Assembly (NCBI RefSeq): GCF_016765675.1
Contig: NZ_JAESWB010000045.1
Span: 1 to 64,000 of the forward strand
Direction of reading: 5' to 3'
DNA: 64,000 nucleotides
DNA from: Neobacillus paridis
Lineage (GTDB): Bacteria > Bacillota > Bacilli > Bacillales > Cytobacillaceae
Under the pieces are notes generated by a model. That model was not told the DNA's origin and ran no database searches. It worked only from the letters and a program-made list of their open reading frames with translations. Both the position numbers and the translations under genes were made by a program. Within the stretch, counting starts at the first letter, position 1; every line of letters starts with the position of its first letter. Below, in pieces: positions 26,393-35,431 of the stretch.

Positions 26393-27462
26393 ACCATTTG
26401 GTTCGCTTCTTTTTAATTATTGCGGCGGCATCTGCGATTATTTTGTATGCTGTTTCCAGTTTGAACACCTCACAGGGTTATTCCGGCGCTAATACGCTCA
26501 CGGTCTTTAACTGGGGAGACTATATTGATGAGGATCTAATCAAACAGTTTGAAAAACAAACCGGTATCAAGGTCATTTATGAAACATTTGATTCCAATGA
26601 GGCGATGATGACCAAAATTGAGCAAGGCGGAACAAATTATGATGTTGCTGTCCCATCTGAATATATGATTGATAAAATGCGACATGAGCATTTGCTGGTT
26701 CCATTGGATCATTCGAAGCTGCCAAATTTAAAAAACATTGATTCGCGCTTTATGAATCTGTCATTTGACCCAGGAAATAAATATTCCGTCCCCTATTTCT
26801 GGGGCACTGTCGGCATCGTTTACAATTCGAAAATGCTCCATGGTAAAAAAATTACCAGTTGGAATGATCTTTGGGACCCTGATTTAAAAAATCAAATTTT
26901 GTTAACTGACGGTGCCCGTGAAGTGATCGGAATGGGGCTGAATAGTTTAGGCTATTCGCTGAACGATACGAATAAGCAGCATTTGCTGGAGGCGAAAGCA
27001 AAGCTTGATAAGCTCACCCCAAATGTTAAAGCGATTGTCGGTGATGAGATTAAGATGTTGATGGCGAATGAAGAAGCGGCCATCGGTCTGGTTTGGTCTG
27101 GGGATGCTTCCGAAATTATGTCGGAGAATGGCCATTTAGACTATGTCGTTCCGAAAGAAGGCTCTAACTTGTGGTTCGATAATATGGTCATTCCAAAAAC
27201 GGCGCGAAATATCGATGCCGCACATAAATTTATTAACTTTATGCTCGATCCAAAAGTGGCAGCTAAGAATACCGATTATGTCGGCTATTCTACCCCTAAC
27301 AAACAGGCTCTTAAGTATTTAGATAAAGAGGTCGTTGAGGATAAGCGCTTCTATCCAGCACCGGAACTGACGAAAAAACTTGAGGTGTACGAAAACCTCG
27401 GCAAACGCAACCTGGCAACTTACAATGAACTATTTTTACAATTTAAAATGCATCGGAAATAA
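26389..27462 (+). CDS. potD: Spermidine/putrescine-binding protein PotD
   Basis: A 357-residue type II binding protein that opens its mature part with NTLTVFNWGDYIDEDLIKQFEKQTGI. Polyamine-contact positions such as the Trp/Tyr in YFWGTVGIVYNS and the Asp in WSGDASE are present. The N terminus has one hydrophobic segment but no lipobox Cys and no clear signal-peptidase site, so it is probably held by an uncleaved anchor instead of a lipid. It is the last gene of potABCD and the ATG overlaps the end of potC. Confidence 0.9.
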   Translation: MNHLVRFFLIIAAASAIILYAVSSLNTSQGYSGANTLTVFNWGDYIDEDLIKQFEKQTGIKVIYETFDSNEAMMTKIEQGGTNYDVAVPSEYMIDKMRHEHLLVPLDHSKLPNLKNIDSRFMNLSFDPGNKYSVPYFWGTVGIVYNSKMLHGKKITSWNDLWDPDLKNQILLTDGAREVIGMGLNSLGYSLNDTNKQHLLEAKAKLDKLTPNVKAIVGDEIKMLMANEEAAIGLVWSGDASEIMSENGHLDYVVPKEGSNLWFDNMVIPKTARNIDAAHKFINFMLDPKVAAKNTDYVGYSTPNKQALKYLDKEVVEDKRFYPAPELTKKLEVYENLGKRNLATYNELFLQFKMHRK

Positions 27463-27464
27463 GA

Positions 27465-27612
27465 AAAGCGAAAGCGACCGGTCAACGACGTATGGGCTGG
27501 GGCCCGCTTCGACTGAGATAAAGGAAACTCGAAGAACGCTAGTGATTCGAAGTTGACTTATCGTAGGGAGAAGTGGGATGGCCACTAGTCGTTGGGAGCT
27601 TGAGCTGGACAA
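27465..27612. repeat. Intergenic dispersed element with inverted ends
   Basis: A GC-rich stretch unlike its surroundings lies directly after potD. GTCAACGAC near the left end pairs with GTCGTTG near the right end. Inside are CTTCGACTGAGATAAAGGAAACTCGAAG and CTAGTGATTCGAAGTTGACTTAT in part overlapping hairpins. I recall elements with this layout as dispersed, non-coding, probably mobile repeats in Bacillus genomes, but cannot name the family with certainty. No frame runs through it. Confidence 0.6.
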
Positions 27613-27625
27613 TAACAAAAGCAAA

Positions 27626-27663
27626 AGCGCCGCAGCTGGGGAATTCCCAATCATTGCGGCGCT
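27626..27663. terminator. Bidirectional terminator between potD and a small membrane protein gene
   Basis: AGCGCCGCA pairs with TGCGGCGCT, and the palindrome GGGAATTCCC lies in the loop. T runs follow on the plus strand, and T-rich bases follow on the minus strand. Confidence 0.85.
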
Positions 27664-27674
27664 ACTTTGATTTT

Positions 27675-27896
27675 TTAATAACTTTTATCCTCTTCTAATT
27701 TGCTCTTGCTGGTAATCCAATTTGTAACCTGTGTGAGAATGGCAAAGGCAAAAAAGAAATTCATTGCCCATACATTAATAAATGGGGCAATACCGCCAAA
27801 TTCAATTGTTTCATAGCCTTTGAACTTCATCACGATCATCGACTCAATAAAAATGAGCATAAACCCAATTACACCAGCCACTGCCGCTCTTACCAT
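27675..27896 (-). CDS. Small two-helix membrane protein, unknown function
   Basis: The product has 73 residues and two hydrophobic segments (VAGVIGFMLIFIESMIVM and VWAMNFFFAFAILTQVTNWI) with a charged C terminus. AGGAGG lies six bases before the chosen ATG; the ATG two codons upstream touches it. I do not recognise the family. It is a single gene convergent with potD. Confidence 0.6.
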   Translation of the reverse strand: MVRAAVAGVIGFMLIFIESMIVMKFKGYETIEFGGIAPFINVWAMNFFFAFAILTQVTNWITSKSKLEEDKSY

Positions 27897-28009
27897 TTCC
27901 ATCCTCCTGTATTAGATCGATAATTTAATTTAAGACAAGTGTTAATTTTAACAATTTAGTGAACACTCTAACACCATTATAGGCCTTTTTTCCATAAACA
28001 CAAACAAAA

Positions 28010-28036
28010 AGAAAATGGAGGTAGTGCCCATTTTCT
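28010..28036 (-). terminator. Terminator of the ECF operon
   Basis: AGAAAATGG pairs with CCATTTTCT; on the minus strand TTTTTGTTTG follows. It lies about 100 bp after the stop of the last ECF gene. Confidence 0.7.
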
Positions 28037-28140
28037 TCTCGATAAAAATATTGAGTTTTTTCCTTTATCCCGTCTTAACGAGAAGTAAGACCCCCACCTC
28101 GAGAGTCCAAGTCTACGTACTGGTGTATAGGCCTTTTTTG

Positions 28141-28935
28141 CTATTTTGCGCATTCATGCAAAAATTCATCTACTGTTAAAATTGTATTCTTTAGCCCTAG
28201 TCGGTTAGCCAATTGGGTGATTCCGGGAGGTTCGACGTTCGCTTCCTCAAGGACGTCTTTTTGTGAAAAAACTTCTCTTGTACTGCCATCAAGCAAAACC
28301 TTCCCTTCATTAAAGACTATGGTCCTATCAAAATTCTCGGCAACAAAATCCATATCATGAATGATTGTTAACACTAGTTTGTTTTTTTCCTTCAATTTCT
28401 GAATGATTCGGCGGATGATTTCCTTACCGGCGTGGTCCTGGGCGATCGTTGGTTCGTCAAAAATCACAATGTCTGTATCCATCGCCACCACCGAGGCGAT
28501 ACAGAGCAGCTTCTTTTCCGATAAGCTTAAGTCATGCGGATTCATGGATAATTTATCGTCTAGTCCGACCAGTTCCAGCGCCTCGACCGCGAGCTTTTCG
28601 GCTGTATATCTTCCCATTTTAATATTCAGCAGTCCGAACATGGTCTCGTCCAAAACAGTTCGTTTAAAAATTTGATCGTTGGGATTCTGAAACACCAAAC
28701 CAATTTTTCGCGCCAGTTCAGCGGCAGTTCTCATTTTTACATCGTATTCCCCAATCAAAATTTCCCCATAAGTTGCTTTTAATAAGCCTTTTAAGAGCTT
28801 TACAAAGGTGGTTTTGCCGGCACCGTTTTGTCCGATGATCGCCGTTGTCCGCTGATCAAACTCCAAATTAATATCAGAAAGCACCGGGACCCCTCCGCCG
28901 GTGTAGGAAAAGGACAGATTGGACACTTTTATCAT
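28141..28935 (-). CDS. ECF transporter ATPase with atypical signature motif
   Basis: The 264-residue ATPase has Walker A GQNGAGKTT, the ECF Q-loop region GLVFQNPNDQIF, Walker B IVIFDEPT and the switch His in TIIHDMDF. The ABC signature, usually LSGGQ, reads LSLSEKK here, so the composite ATP site that uses it may be impaired. It overlaps the second ATPase gene by four bases. Together with that ATPase and EcfT it energises the S component at the operon start. Confidence 0.87.
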   Translation of the reverse strand: MIKVSNLSFSYTGGGVPVLSDINLEFDQRTTAIIGQNGAGKTTFVKLLKGLLKATYGEILIGEYDVKMRTAAELARKIGLVFQNPNDQIFKRTVLDETMFGLLNIKMGRYTAEKLAVEALELVGLDDKLSMNPHDLSLSEKKLLCIASVVAMDTDIVIFDEPTIAQDHAGKEIIRRIIQKLKEKNKLVLTIIHDMDFVAENFDRTIVFNEGKVLLDGSTREVFSQKDVLEEANVEPPGITQLANRLGLKNTILTVDEFLHECAK

Positions 28936-29777
28936 CCGAGTGACCCCCTTAAGGCCAGTTCCGCATCCTTCAATGTCACCGGATAGCTGTCACACCCTTG
29001 TTTTTTCATACCTAATGCTTTACATACTCTAGTGTACACCGGGGCAGCCACTCCATATGTTTCCAGGTCATTGCGGGAGAATATTTTTTCAGGGGCAGCA
29101 AAATCAACTAGTTTCCCTTCATGCAGCAGTAAAACCCGATTGCAATACTGGGCGACTTTTTCCATTTTATGCTCGGCCATAATGACAGTGATTCCTTGGC
29201 CGCTTAAGTCTTGAATTGCCTGAAATACTTCCTCGGAACCCGCCGGGTCGAGCTGTGAGGTCGGTTCATCCAGCACGAGAACATCAGGTTTCATCGCGAT
29301 GATACTGGCGATGGCCATCCGCTGCATTTGTCCCCCCGACAAATCAAACGGACTGCGATCCTTCACATGTTCAATTTTCATCAACTTCAGTACTTCATGA
29401 ATTCGCCGGCGCATTTCTTCCCGCGGCAAGCCAATATTTTCGAGCCCAAAGGCAATTTCTTCATATACCGTCATTTTCGAGCCTGTTACCTGCGTGAACG
29501 GGTTTTGAAACACCATTCCTACCTTTAAGGAAATTTCGGCAATCGTATGGGTCTTTACCTCAAGCCCATCCACGATGACTTTCCCGCCGTAGGCACCTTT
29601 ATAAAAATGCGGAACAAGACCAACCAGCGCCTGACACAACGTCGACTTTCCGGAGGAATTTTTGCCAATGATTCCGATGAATTCTCCTTCTTCAATTTGA
29701 AAGGAAATATCTTGAAGGGCTAGTTCTTCACCCAGTGGATATTTATACTTCAGATGATCAACCACAATCTTTTTCAT
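28932..29777 (-). CDS. ECF transporter ATPase, canonical
   Basis: This 281-residue partner ATPase has Walker A GKNSSGKST, Q-loop GMVFQNPFTQV, intact signature LSGGQMQRMAIAS and Walker B VLVLDEPTSQLDP. The start was placed at MKKIVVDHL, where GGAGG lies eight bases upstream inside the ecfT gene. The frame continues to 29804 without a better signal. Its end overlaps the next gene. Confidence 0.88.
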   Translation of the reverse strand: MKKIVVDHLKYKYPLGEELALQDISFQIEEGEFIGIIGKNSSGKSTLCQALVGLVPHFYKGAYGGKVIVDGLEVKTHTIAEISLKVGMVFQNPFTQVTGSKMTVYEEIAFGLENIGLPREEMRRRIHEVLKLMKIEHVKDRSPFDLSGGQMQRMAIASIIAMKPDVLVLDEPTSQLDPAGSEEVFQAIQDLSGQGITVIMAEHKMEKVAQYCNRVLLLHEGKLVDFAAPEKIFSRNDLETYGVAAPVYTRVCKALGMKKQGCDSYPVTLKDAELALRGSLG

Positions 29778-30541
29778 AAAAACATCCTCCATGCCACGGC
29801 ACATACAGTAAGGACTAACATTACAGCCTGTATAAATCGGCTATTCGGATAGGTTTTTTCTTCATTCAAATAGGTTTTCGGATTACGGGAATTGAAGCCG
29901 CGCACTTCAAGCGCCATCGCCCGTTCCTTGGTATTGATGAGCGACCCTAGGACAACCGGCCCAAGCAGCGGGATGAAGGCTTTAATTCGAACAAGCAATT
30001 TTCCTTCTGTCTCCATTCCCCGTGACCGCTGTGCATCCATAATCGTACTCATCGTCGTCATCATCTCCGGAATGATTTGAAAAACCGACACAATGACATA
30101 GCCGATTCTTGGTGACATTCCCTTGCGAACAAGCGCTTCCACCAGATCCGAGGGCTTTGTTGTCAGCACCAAAATCATAAAGGCACTAACAATGTTGGTA
30201 ACCCGAAAGACAATGGTTAAAGCAAATTGCAGCCCTTCCTTATACATCGCCACCGGACCAAGCTGCAACAGCACTGTTTCATTTCCCGGCTTAAACAACC
30301 CCTGGATAATCACGACGGTTATCAGGACAAAAAAGACAAAACTGTAAACCGGCAACGTTTTGCGCATTACCTTGGCAAAAATCAATAAGATTATACTAGT
30401 TCCTAAACAAATGGCGGAAATCGTGAACGATGGCAAAATAATCGGAATGATGATAGCAAATAAAATATAGTAGAGTTTCGTGATCGGATCGATCCCATGT
30501 ACAAACGATTCCCGCTCAACAAACAAGCTAATCGATTTCAA
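29774..30541 (-). CDS. ECF transporter transmembrane subunit EcfT
   Basis: The 255-residue membrane protein carries the two short Ala-Arg-Gly-type coupling motifs of EcfT (AQRSRGMETEG and ALEVRGFNSR) that contact the ATPases. Five or so helices precede the coupling helices. It links the ATPase pair to the S component. The stop overlaps the next gene by four bases. A 21-bp array separates it from the S-component gene. Confidence 0.88.
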   Translation of the reverse strand: MKSISLFVERESFVHGIDPITKLYYILFAIIIPIILPSFTISAICLGTSIILLIFAKVMRKTLPVYSFVFFVLITVVIIQGLFKPGNETVLLQLGPVAMYKEGLQFALTIVFRVTNIVSAFMILVLTTKPSDLVEALVRKGMSPRIGYVIVSVFQIIPEMMTTMSTIMDAQRSRGMETEGKLLVRIKAFIPLLGPVVLGSLINTKERAMALEVRGFNSRNPKTYLNEEKTYPNSRFIQAVMLVLTVCAVAWRMFL

Positions 30542-30594
30542 ACAGCTTCACCGGCTTTCTTTTTCAGAGGCATTTCTAAAGATTGCTGCTTTTT

Positions 30595-30678
30595 GATTCG
30601 CTAATAAATGTCCTAGATTCGCTAATAAAACTTATAGATTAGCTAATATATCTAAAAAATCCGCTAATATTTTACGAG
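30595..30678. repeat. 21-bp tandem array inside the ECF operon
   Basis: Units start at 30595, 30616, 30637 and 30658, exactly 21 bp apart, with GATTCGCTAATAAA or close variants. The array fills most of the 169-bp gap between the S-component and EcfT genes, so it is transcribed. It is not a terminator, as no stem or T run is present. Confidence 0.85.
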
Positions 30679-30710
30679 TATAAAAAATGATAAAACAATT
30701 TTTATACGGC

Positions 30711-31313
30711 TTAATCCAAAGTTTCTACCTTATCGTTGTTATTGTATAATTGGACAAAATTACGCGGTAATCCTTTGTAAATCCCATAGCTTATTAACAC
30801 GACCAATAATTTATCAGGCACATCAACAACGAGTTCATCAAGTAGAGAGGCAAGCCAGGTTGAATCCGTGTTTGCCAGTATGAATGCAAACAGGGCATCC
30901 CCCCAAACATTTCCCGTTTGACCTCCCCAAAAGCCGATATTTAATGGAGTGGAAACAACCGTAGCTACCAATCCGATGATGAGTCCGGCGACCATTGCTT
31001 TTCCCCAGCCGGAAATAAAGCCCTTATAAAACAAAATCCCTACGGCCAATCCAATTGCCACGCTCGTAATCGCATAAACAAAAGAAATAGGATCCGTAAA
31101 CCCATAAATAATGTTATTAATGGCTCCGGCTAATGCTCCGACAATCGGGCCGCCCAGCATTGCCGCCAGTACCGTGCCAATGGAATCAAGCCACAAAGGC
31201 AGCTTCAGCACCCCAGCTATGAATTTACCAATATAGTTAATGCCTACGGCAACAGGAATCAGCACAAGTGCCGCCGTTGAAAACTTTAAAGACCACATAC
31301 TCTGGTTATTCAT
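30711..31313 (-). CDS. ECF transporter substrate-binding S component, specificity unknown
   Basis: The 200-residue protein has about six helices and glycine-rich loops (LDSIGTVLAAMLGGPIVGALAGAINN). The N-terminal SLKFSTAALVLIPVAVGINYIGK resembles S components but does not point to one vitamin. It has a dedicated EcfT and ATPase pair, so this is a group I system. No riboswitch was recognised upstream that would reveal the substrate; AAGGAGG precedes the ATG and a TATAAT-like -10 box lies about 80 bp upstream. Confidence 0.78.
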   Translation of the reverse strand: MNNQSMWSLKFSTAALVLIPVAVGINYIGKFIAGVLKLPLWLDSIGTVLAAMLGGPIVGALAGAINNIIYGFTDPISFVYAITSVAIGLAVGILFYKGFISGWGKAMVAGLIIGLVATVVSTPLNIGFWGGQTGNVWGDALFAFILANTDSTWLASLLDELVVDVPDKLLVVLISYGIYKGLPRNFVQLYNNNDKVETLD

Positions 31314-31366
31314 AAAGAAAAACCTCCTTTTTCATTTTCTTGTTCACTACTAGTATATTAACTGTC

Positions 31367-31380
31367 TTGACATATGACAA
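31367..31380. promoter_or_regulatory. Palindrome in the ECF operon leader
   Basis: TTGACATATGACAA is an imperfect palindrome that lies downstream of a likely -10 box (TATAAT on the minus strand near 31390). Its place suits an operator. No regulator gene is adjacent. Confidence 0.35.
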
Positions 31381-31494
31381 CTCTATTATAACCGAATATT
31401 TCCACTTTTCTAGTAATCCCTAGGCATTTATATATTTTTATGTACCATTCTTTTAGCTTATTCTTTATACGAATGCACACTTAAACTCAAAAAA

Positions 31495-31518
31495 GGCACC
31501 TGATTGGTGTCAGGCACC
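31495..31518 (-). terminator. Terminator of the GTGCC-type family, after the DUF5643 remnant
   Basis: GGCACCTGA pairs with TCAGGCACC; T6 follows on the minus strand. Three similar stems occur in the window. Confidence 0.85.
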
Positions 31519-31530
31519 CTCTTTTCATCC

Positions 31531-32170
31531 TTATTTTATCTTTATTTTTTCATTGCCTTTGATCCAGGAAGGGTAGGCGGTTAGTTCTAAGAAAATTGGA
31601 TTTGGCCGTGTGTTCAGATTGGGAATGTTAACGTGCAGTTCGGTGACTCCTTCTTCATCGCTTGCAAGTATTGAACTGTATTTAGAGAGTATTTCTCTTC
31701 CACTGGCATCGGTTATTTTTGTAAATGGAAAGGAACGGAATTCCTTTTTCGCATGCATATCAAAAATCAAATCATTTCCCTCTACGCGCAAATTGCTTAA
31801 GAAACGGCCTTTTGGCTGTTTCAAGATTTTCTGATTTTTTGGATCGACGATGACATGGTCTTCATCCTTATCGACCGCTTGGATTTTGTTCAGAACAAGA
31901 TACAGTTCCTTCGGTTCACGGAAATAATTACTTTGCAGATAAATAATCGCTTCCTCTGGTGAAATCTGATTAGCAGTGATTCCGTTAGCAATTTTATTCC
32001 ATGTCTCGCCATTTTCATCAACAAGCCTTAAATCGTCGAAACTGAAGATTCGCTTACTGTTATTGGGATCCATTTTCACATGGATGGCTGCCCGCAACGG
32101 ATAGATATCCGCCTTAAAAAATGATATTTTTTGCCCTTCAATTGAAACAGTCTTGTTTTGAACACTCTTT
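31531..32170 (-). pseudogene. C-terminal remnant of a DUF4179/DUF5643 anti-sigma-like protein
   Basis: About 210 codons are open, with no good start; an in-frame TGA bounds them near 32171. The readable part from VSIEGQKISFFKADIYPLRAAIHV through FSFDDLRLVDENGETW to ELTAYPSWIKG matches the C-terminal DUF5643 domain of larger membrane proteins of bacilli. The N-terminal membrane and DUF4179 parts are absent; the lutC terminator stands in their place. TTG at 32097 could start a fragment of 188 residues but lacks a good ribosome binding site. A deletion removed the front of the gene. Confidence 0.7.
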
Positions 32171-32190
32171 CATAAAAATTAACACAACAA

Positions 32191-32219
32191 AGAGCCGACC
32201 CCAGCAAGGATCGACCCTC
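32191..32219 (-). terminator. Terminator of the lut operon
   Basis: GAG...TCGATCC on the minus strand pairs, with G:U pairs and a bulge, to GGGGTCGGCTC, and CTTTGTTGTGTT follows. It lies four bases after the lutC stop. Confidence 0.6.
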
Positions 32220-32223
32220 AGAA

Positions 32224-32943
32224 TTACAGATCATGAATCACAATATAAGTAGCTTTGATCGGACCATGGACACCGACGACGAGGTTTAATTCAATATCAG
32301 CCGAATTGCTTGGACCGGTAATAAAATTGATGCATGATGCCACATGTCCAGTTTCTTGAAAAATTTCTCGCATTTTTACTGCCGCCTGAGTGATTCTGGG
32401 AACAAGGCTGCTCTTGGGAATCAACATAATCGATGTGGCCGGCAGGAAACTTACCGTTCGTCCCTTATCCTTATCGCTAAACAACACAACGGTTCCTGAT
32501 TCGGCAAGGGTAATCTCGCTAATCGTGATGCCAACATTTGCATTCTCCGCCTTATGTATATTTTCGTCTCCCAACGTATAATCCCACTCAAACAGCTCAA
32601 TATTGTGCGCTGGCCACTGTTGTTTCATAAGCGGATCGAGCCCCCACTTGGAGAAACGCTCATCCTTCCAGGTCACAACCGGGCCGCCACCATATTCCGT
32701 AACGACATCATTCACAACCCCGGGAAGCCCCGCCAAATCCGTCGTAAAAATCTTGGTGTGGATTATTTTACATTGTTTTTTTAAAATTTCTAGCAGCTCA
32801 TCCTGAGATGTATCCTTAAATACATCATATTGCGGCTGATATTTCCAATTGGGTCTTTCGATCGGAATGGTAATCCGCGGCCGATTAAGACGATTAGCAA
32901 TTTGATTTAAAAATTGATCACGATTTTGAATGGTACCGACCAT
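32224..32943 (-). CDS. lutC: Lactate utilization protein LutC
   Basis: A 239-residue LUD-domain protein. Typical features are the late segment ITISEITLAESGTVVLFSDKDKGRTVSFLP and the C-terminal GPSNSADIELNLVVGVHGP. LutABC together oxidise L-lactate to pyruvate in bacilli. It is the last gene of lutABC, two bases after the lutB stop, and a terminator follows at once. Confidence 0.93.
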   Translation of the reverse strand: MVGTIQNRDQFLNQIANRLNRPRITIPIERPNWKYQPQYDVFKDTSQDELLEILKKQCKIIHTKIFTTDLAGLPGVVNDVVTEYGGGPVVTWKDERFSKWGLDPLMKQQWPAHNIELFEWDYTLGDENIHKAENANVGITISEITLAESGTVVLFSDKDKGRTVSFLPATSIMLIPKSSLVPRITQAAVKMREIFQETGHVASCINFITGPSNSADIELNLVVGVHGPIKATYIVIHDL

Positions 32944-32945
32944 GG

Positions 32946-34373
32946 TTATTTGTCTCCTTTCTCACGGCTTTTAAACCAATCCCTAAATCTCTCCTTATTG
33001 GGAGCCGGGAAATCCCGAGCCTCGGTCCAGGCCTTTAACGGCCCCACACCTTTTGAAATTTTATCCCCTGATGTAAAAGGATTTAGTGCAGTTGGGGCAA
33101 GTTTTGAACCTATTTTATAAAGGGTTGGAGATGCTGCACCAAGGCCAAACGCCTTCATTAACAATTTTTCAGAAACAGGTGCCTTTCCTTCCTTTTCAAC
33201 AATCATTTCACGATGCTTCAAAAGCAGGTTGTGGAGCGGAATTTTTACCGGGCAGACTTCTGTGCAGGCACCACAAAGGGTAGAGGCATAAGGAAGCTCC
33301 TTATACTCATCATAACCGCCCAATAGCGGCGTAAGCACAGCACCAATCGGTCCCGGATAAATCGAACCGTAAGAATGACCACCAATTTGCCGGTATACCG
33401 GACAGACATTTATACAGGCTGCACAGCGGATACATTGCAGGACAGATTGGAACTCGCCGCCCAGAATATCGGACCTGCCATTGTCCACAATAACAAGATG
33501 AAATTCCTCTGGTCCATCAACATCCAGATCCTCACGCGGACCTGTTAACACAGTAATATAACTTGTCAGCTTTTGTCCGACAGCATTTCTTGTTAACATA
33601 CTGACGAGGATTTCCATTTCTTCAAAGGTAGGCACAATTCGTTCCATTCCCATAACAGTAATTTGTGTTTTTGCAAGTGCTGTCACTAAATCTGCATTCC
33701 CCTCATTTGTGACTAAGCTGAAGGAACCTGTTTCGGCAACTGCAAAATTACAGCCGGTTATCCCCAAATCCGCTTCTAAAAATTTTTCCCTTAAGGTAAC
33801 ACGAGCCTGATAGGCAAGCTCTTCCGGTTTGGATGTTTTCGTGTAGCCTAATTTCTCGGCAAAAACTTCCCGAATTTGTTCTTTGTTTTTGTGTAAAGCA
33901 GGAACCACGATATGTGACGGCGAATCATGGTCATCCAGTTGAAGAATATACTCGCCCAGGTCTGTCTCGACCACTTCACAGCCTTCCTCCTGCAGCATTG
34001 CATTTAGGCTGATTTCCTCCGTTACCATTGATTTTGATTTAACAATCTTTTTTGCTTTTTTCATTTGGACCACGCTGCGGATATATTCATTGGCGTCTTC
34101 CTTTGTTTGGGCAAAAAAGACGTGGCCGCCGCGTTTAGCCACATTTTCACTTAATTGTTCCAAATAAAAATCCAGGTGTTCCAGAACATGCTGGCGGATT
34201 TCTTCTGCGTGATTGCGCCACTCTTCCCAATTGCCCAGCTCATCAGTGGTAACCGCTCTGCGCTTCAGACTCATCCCATCCTGGGCACTTGCCACTGCAC
34301 CGCGCATGAATTCATCATTTAATCCATTATCAACACGTTCCTTAAACTGTTCCGTGCCAATCTTCATTGCCAT
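32946..34373 (-). CDS. lutB: Lactate utilization iron-sulfur protein LutB
   Basis: A 475-residue protein. An N-terminal LUD domain (about 60-290) is followed by two 4Fe-4S motifs, [14 protein letters not shown] and [11 protein letters not shown], and a C-terminal helical region. The start at [10 protein letters not shown] has GGAGGG six bases upstream and gives the family length; the frame's extension to 34487 runs only through repeats. It passes electrons from lactate oxidation. It stands between lutA and lutC, with a 121-bp gap to lutA that holds a 21-bp array. Confidence 0.93.
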   Translation of the reverse strand: MAMKIGTEQFKERVDNGLNDEFMRGAVASAQDGMSLKRRAVTTDELGNWEEWRNHAEEIRQHVLEHLDFYLEQLSENVAKRGGHVFFAQTKEDANEYIRSVVQMKKAKKIVKSKSMVTEEISLNAMLQEEGCEVVETDLGEYILQLDDHDSPSHIVVPALHKNKEQIREVFAEKLGYTKTSKPEELAYQARVTLREKFLEADLGITGCNFAVAETGSFSLVTNEGNADLVTALAKTQITVMGMERIVPTFEEMEILVSMLTRNAVGQKLTSYITVLTGPREDLDVDGPEEFHLVIVDNGRSDILGGEFQSVLQCIRCAACINVCPVYRQIGGHSYGSIYPGPIGAVLTPLLGGYDEYKELPYASTLCGACTEVCPVKIPLHNLLLKHREMIVEKEGKAPVSEKLLMKAFGLGAASPTLYKIGSKLAPTALNPFTSGDKISKGVGPLKAWTEARDFPAPNKERFRDWFKSREKGDK

Positions 34374-34407
34374 GGAAATCCCTCCACTTTTTCTTGAAAG
34401 TAATTCT

Positions 34408-34482
34408 GCGGATATAATTGAAAAATTGCTGATATCCTGTCTAAAATTGCTGATATAATTGAAAATTACAGATATCCCTTCC
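34408..34482. repeat. Short tandem array, about 21 bp, between lutA and lutB
   Basis: GATAT(A/C) recurs at 34411, 34431, 34452 and 34471, with spacings of 20, 21 and 19 bp. The unit is GCTGATATAATTGAAAAATT or close to it. The word GCTGATA resembles GCTAATA of the array at 30595. It lengthens an otherwise tight operon. Confidence 0.7.
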
Positions 34483-34494
34483 AACATTGATCTA

Positions 34495-35211
34495 TTATCG
34501 GCTGTTTAAGACCTCTGCAATATGCATGACTTTTATTGGCTTTTCGAGCCGCCCCATTCGGCCACCAATGTTCATGAGGCAGGCTGCATCCGCACCAATA
34601 AGATATTCGGCACCTGTCTCTTCAACATGACGGACTTTTTCATCCACCATTTGCTCCGAAATTTGGGCCATTTTGACTGAAAAGGTGCCCCCAAAGCCGC
34701 AGCATTGTTCTTTACCGGGGAGCTCCGTGAACTTTAGTCCTTTAACATTTTTCAATAAAATTATCGGTGGTTCTTTGACCCCCAGCAATCTTGTCATATG
34801 GCAAGAGGTATGATAAGTGGCCGTTCCTTCCAGCTTTGCACCAACATCTTCTATTTTTAAAATATCGACAATGAACTGCGTCAGTTCATATGTTCTTTCC
34901 GCTAATGCTTTTGCTTTTGGCTCCCATACAGGATCCCCTGCAAAAATATGAGGATACTCATGGAACATATAGGCACAAGAACCGGATGGCGAGACAACAT
35001 ATTCTGCATTGCTAAATGTTTCGATCATCCGTTTCATCGCTTCTTTTGATTCTTTTACATAACCGCTATTATACGCAGGCTGCCCACAGCAAACTTGAGA
35101 TTCAGGAAATTCTATTTCACAGCCAAGTCTTTCAAGCAGTTCAACCGTCGCCTTTCCGACATTGCTCCGGAACATATCGACGATACATGTTGTAAAGAGC
35201 GTAACTTTCAT
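34495..35211 (-). CDS. lutA: Lactate utilization protein LutA
   Basis: A 238-residue protein with two CCG-type cysteine motifs ([11 protein letters not shown] near residue 42 and [12 protein letters not shown] near 185), as in heterodisulfide-reductase-related subunits and glycolate oxidase GlcF. It is the first gene of lutABC. AGAGGTG precedes the ATG. The usual GntR regulator LutR and the permease LutP are not adjacent. The 220-bp space to the divergent aminotransferase should hold the promoter; no operator could be named. Confidence 0.92.
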   Translation of the reverse strand: MKVTLFTTCIVDMFRSNVGKATVELLERLGCEIEFPESQVCCGQPAYNSGYVKESKEAMKRMIETFSNAEYVVSPSGSCAYMFHEYPHIFAGDPVWEPKAKALAERTYELTQFIVDILKIEDVGAKLEGTATYHTSCHMTRLLGVKEPPIILLKNVKGLKFTELPGKEQCCGFGGTFSVKMAQISEQMVDEKVRHVEETGAEYLIGADAACLMNIGGRMGRLEKPIKVMHIAEVLNSR

Positions 35212-35431
35212 TTTTTCTTCACCTCTAAAGATTTGTCGACTACAGTTTTAAACGGCAATCCAATTTTCTGCTTCATTTTTCCATATTAATGTTTTTGACC
35301 AATTTGCGAAAAAGCAAAAACCTAACTCATTATACTCCTTCACCAAGAGAATATGTATAACTCTACTAAATACGTTACATAATTGCTATAATTTAATCGA
35401 AGATTCAAAAATCTATGGGAGGAATTTTTTT

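Noticed and set aside
30679..31530. Riboswitch that could reveal the ECF substrate
   Set aside because: No purine, TPP, FMN, cobalamin or preQ1 aptamer pattern could be matched.
32946..34487. Long N-terminal extension of LutB
   Set aside because: It is translated repeat sequence; MAMKIG at 34373 has the ribosome binding site and gives the family length.
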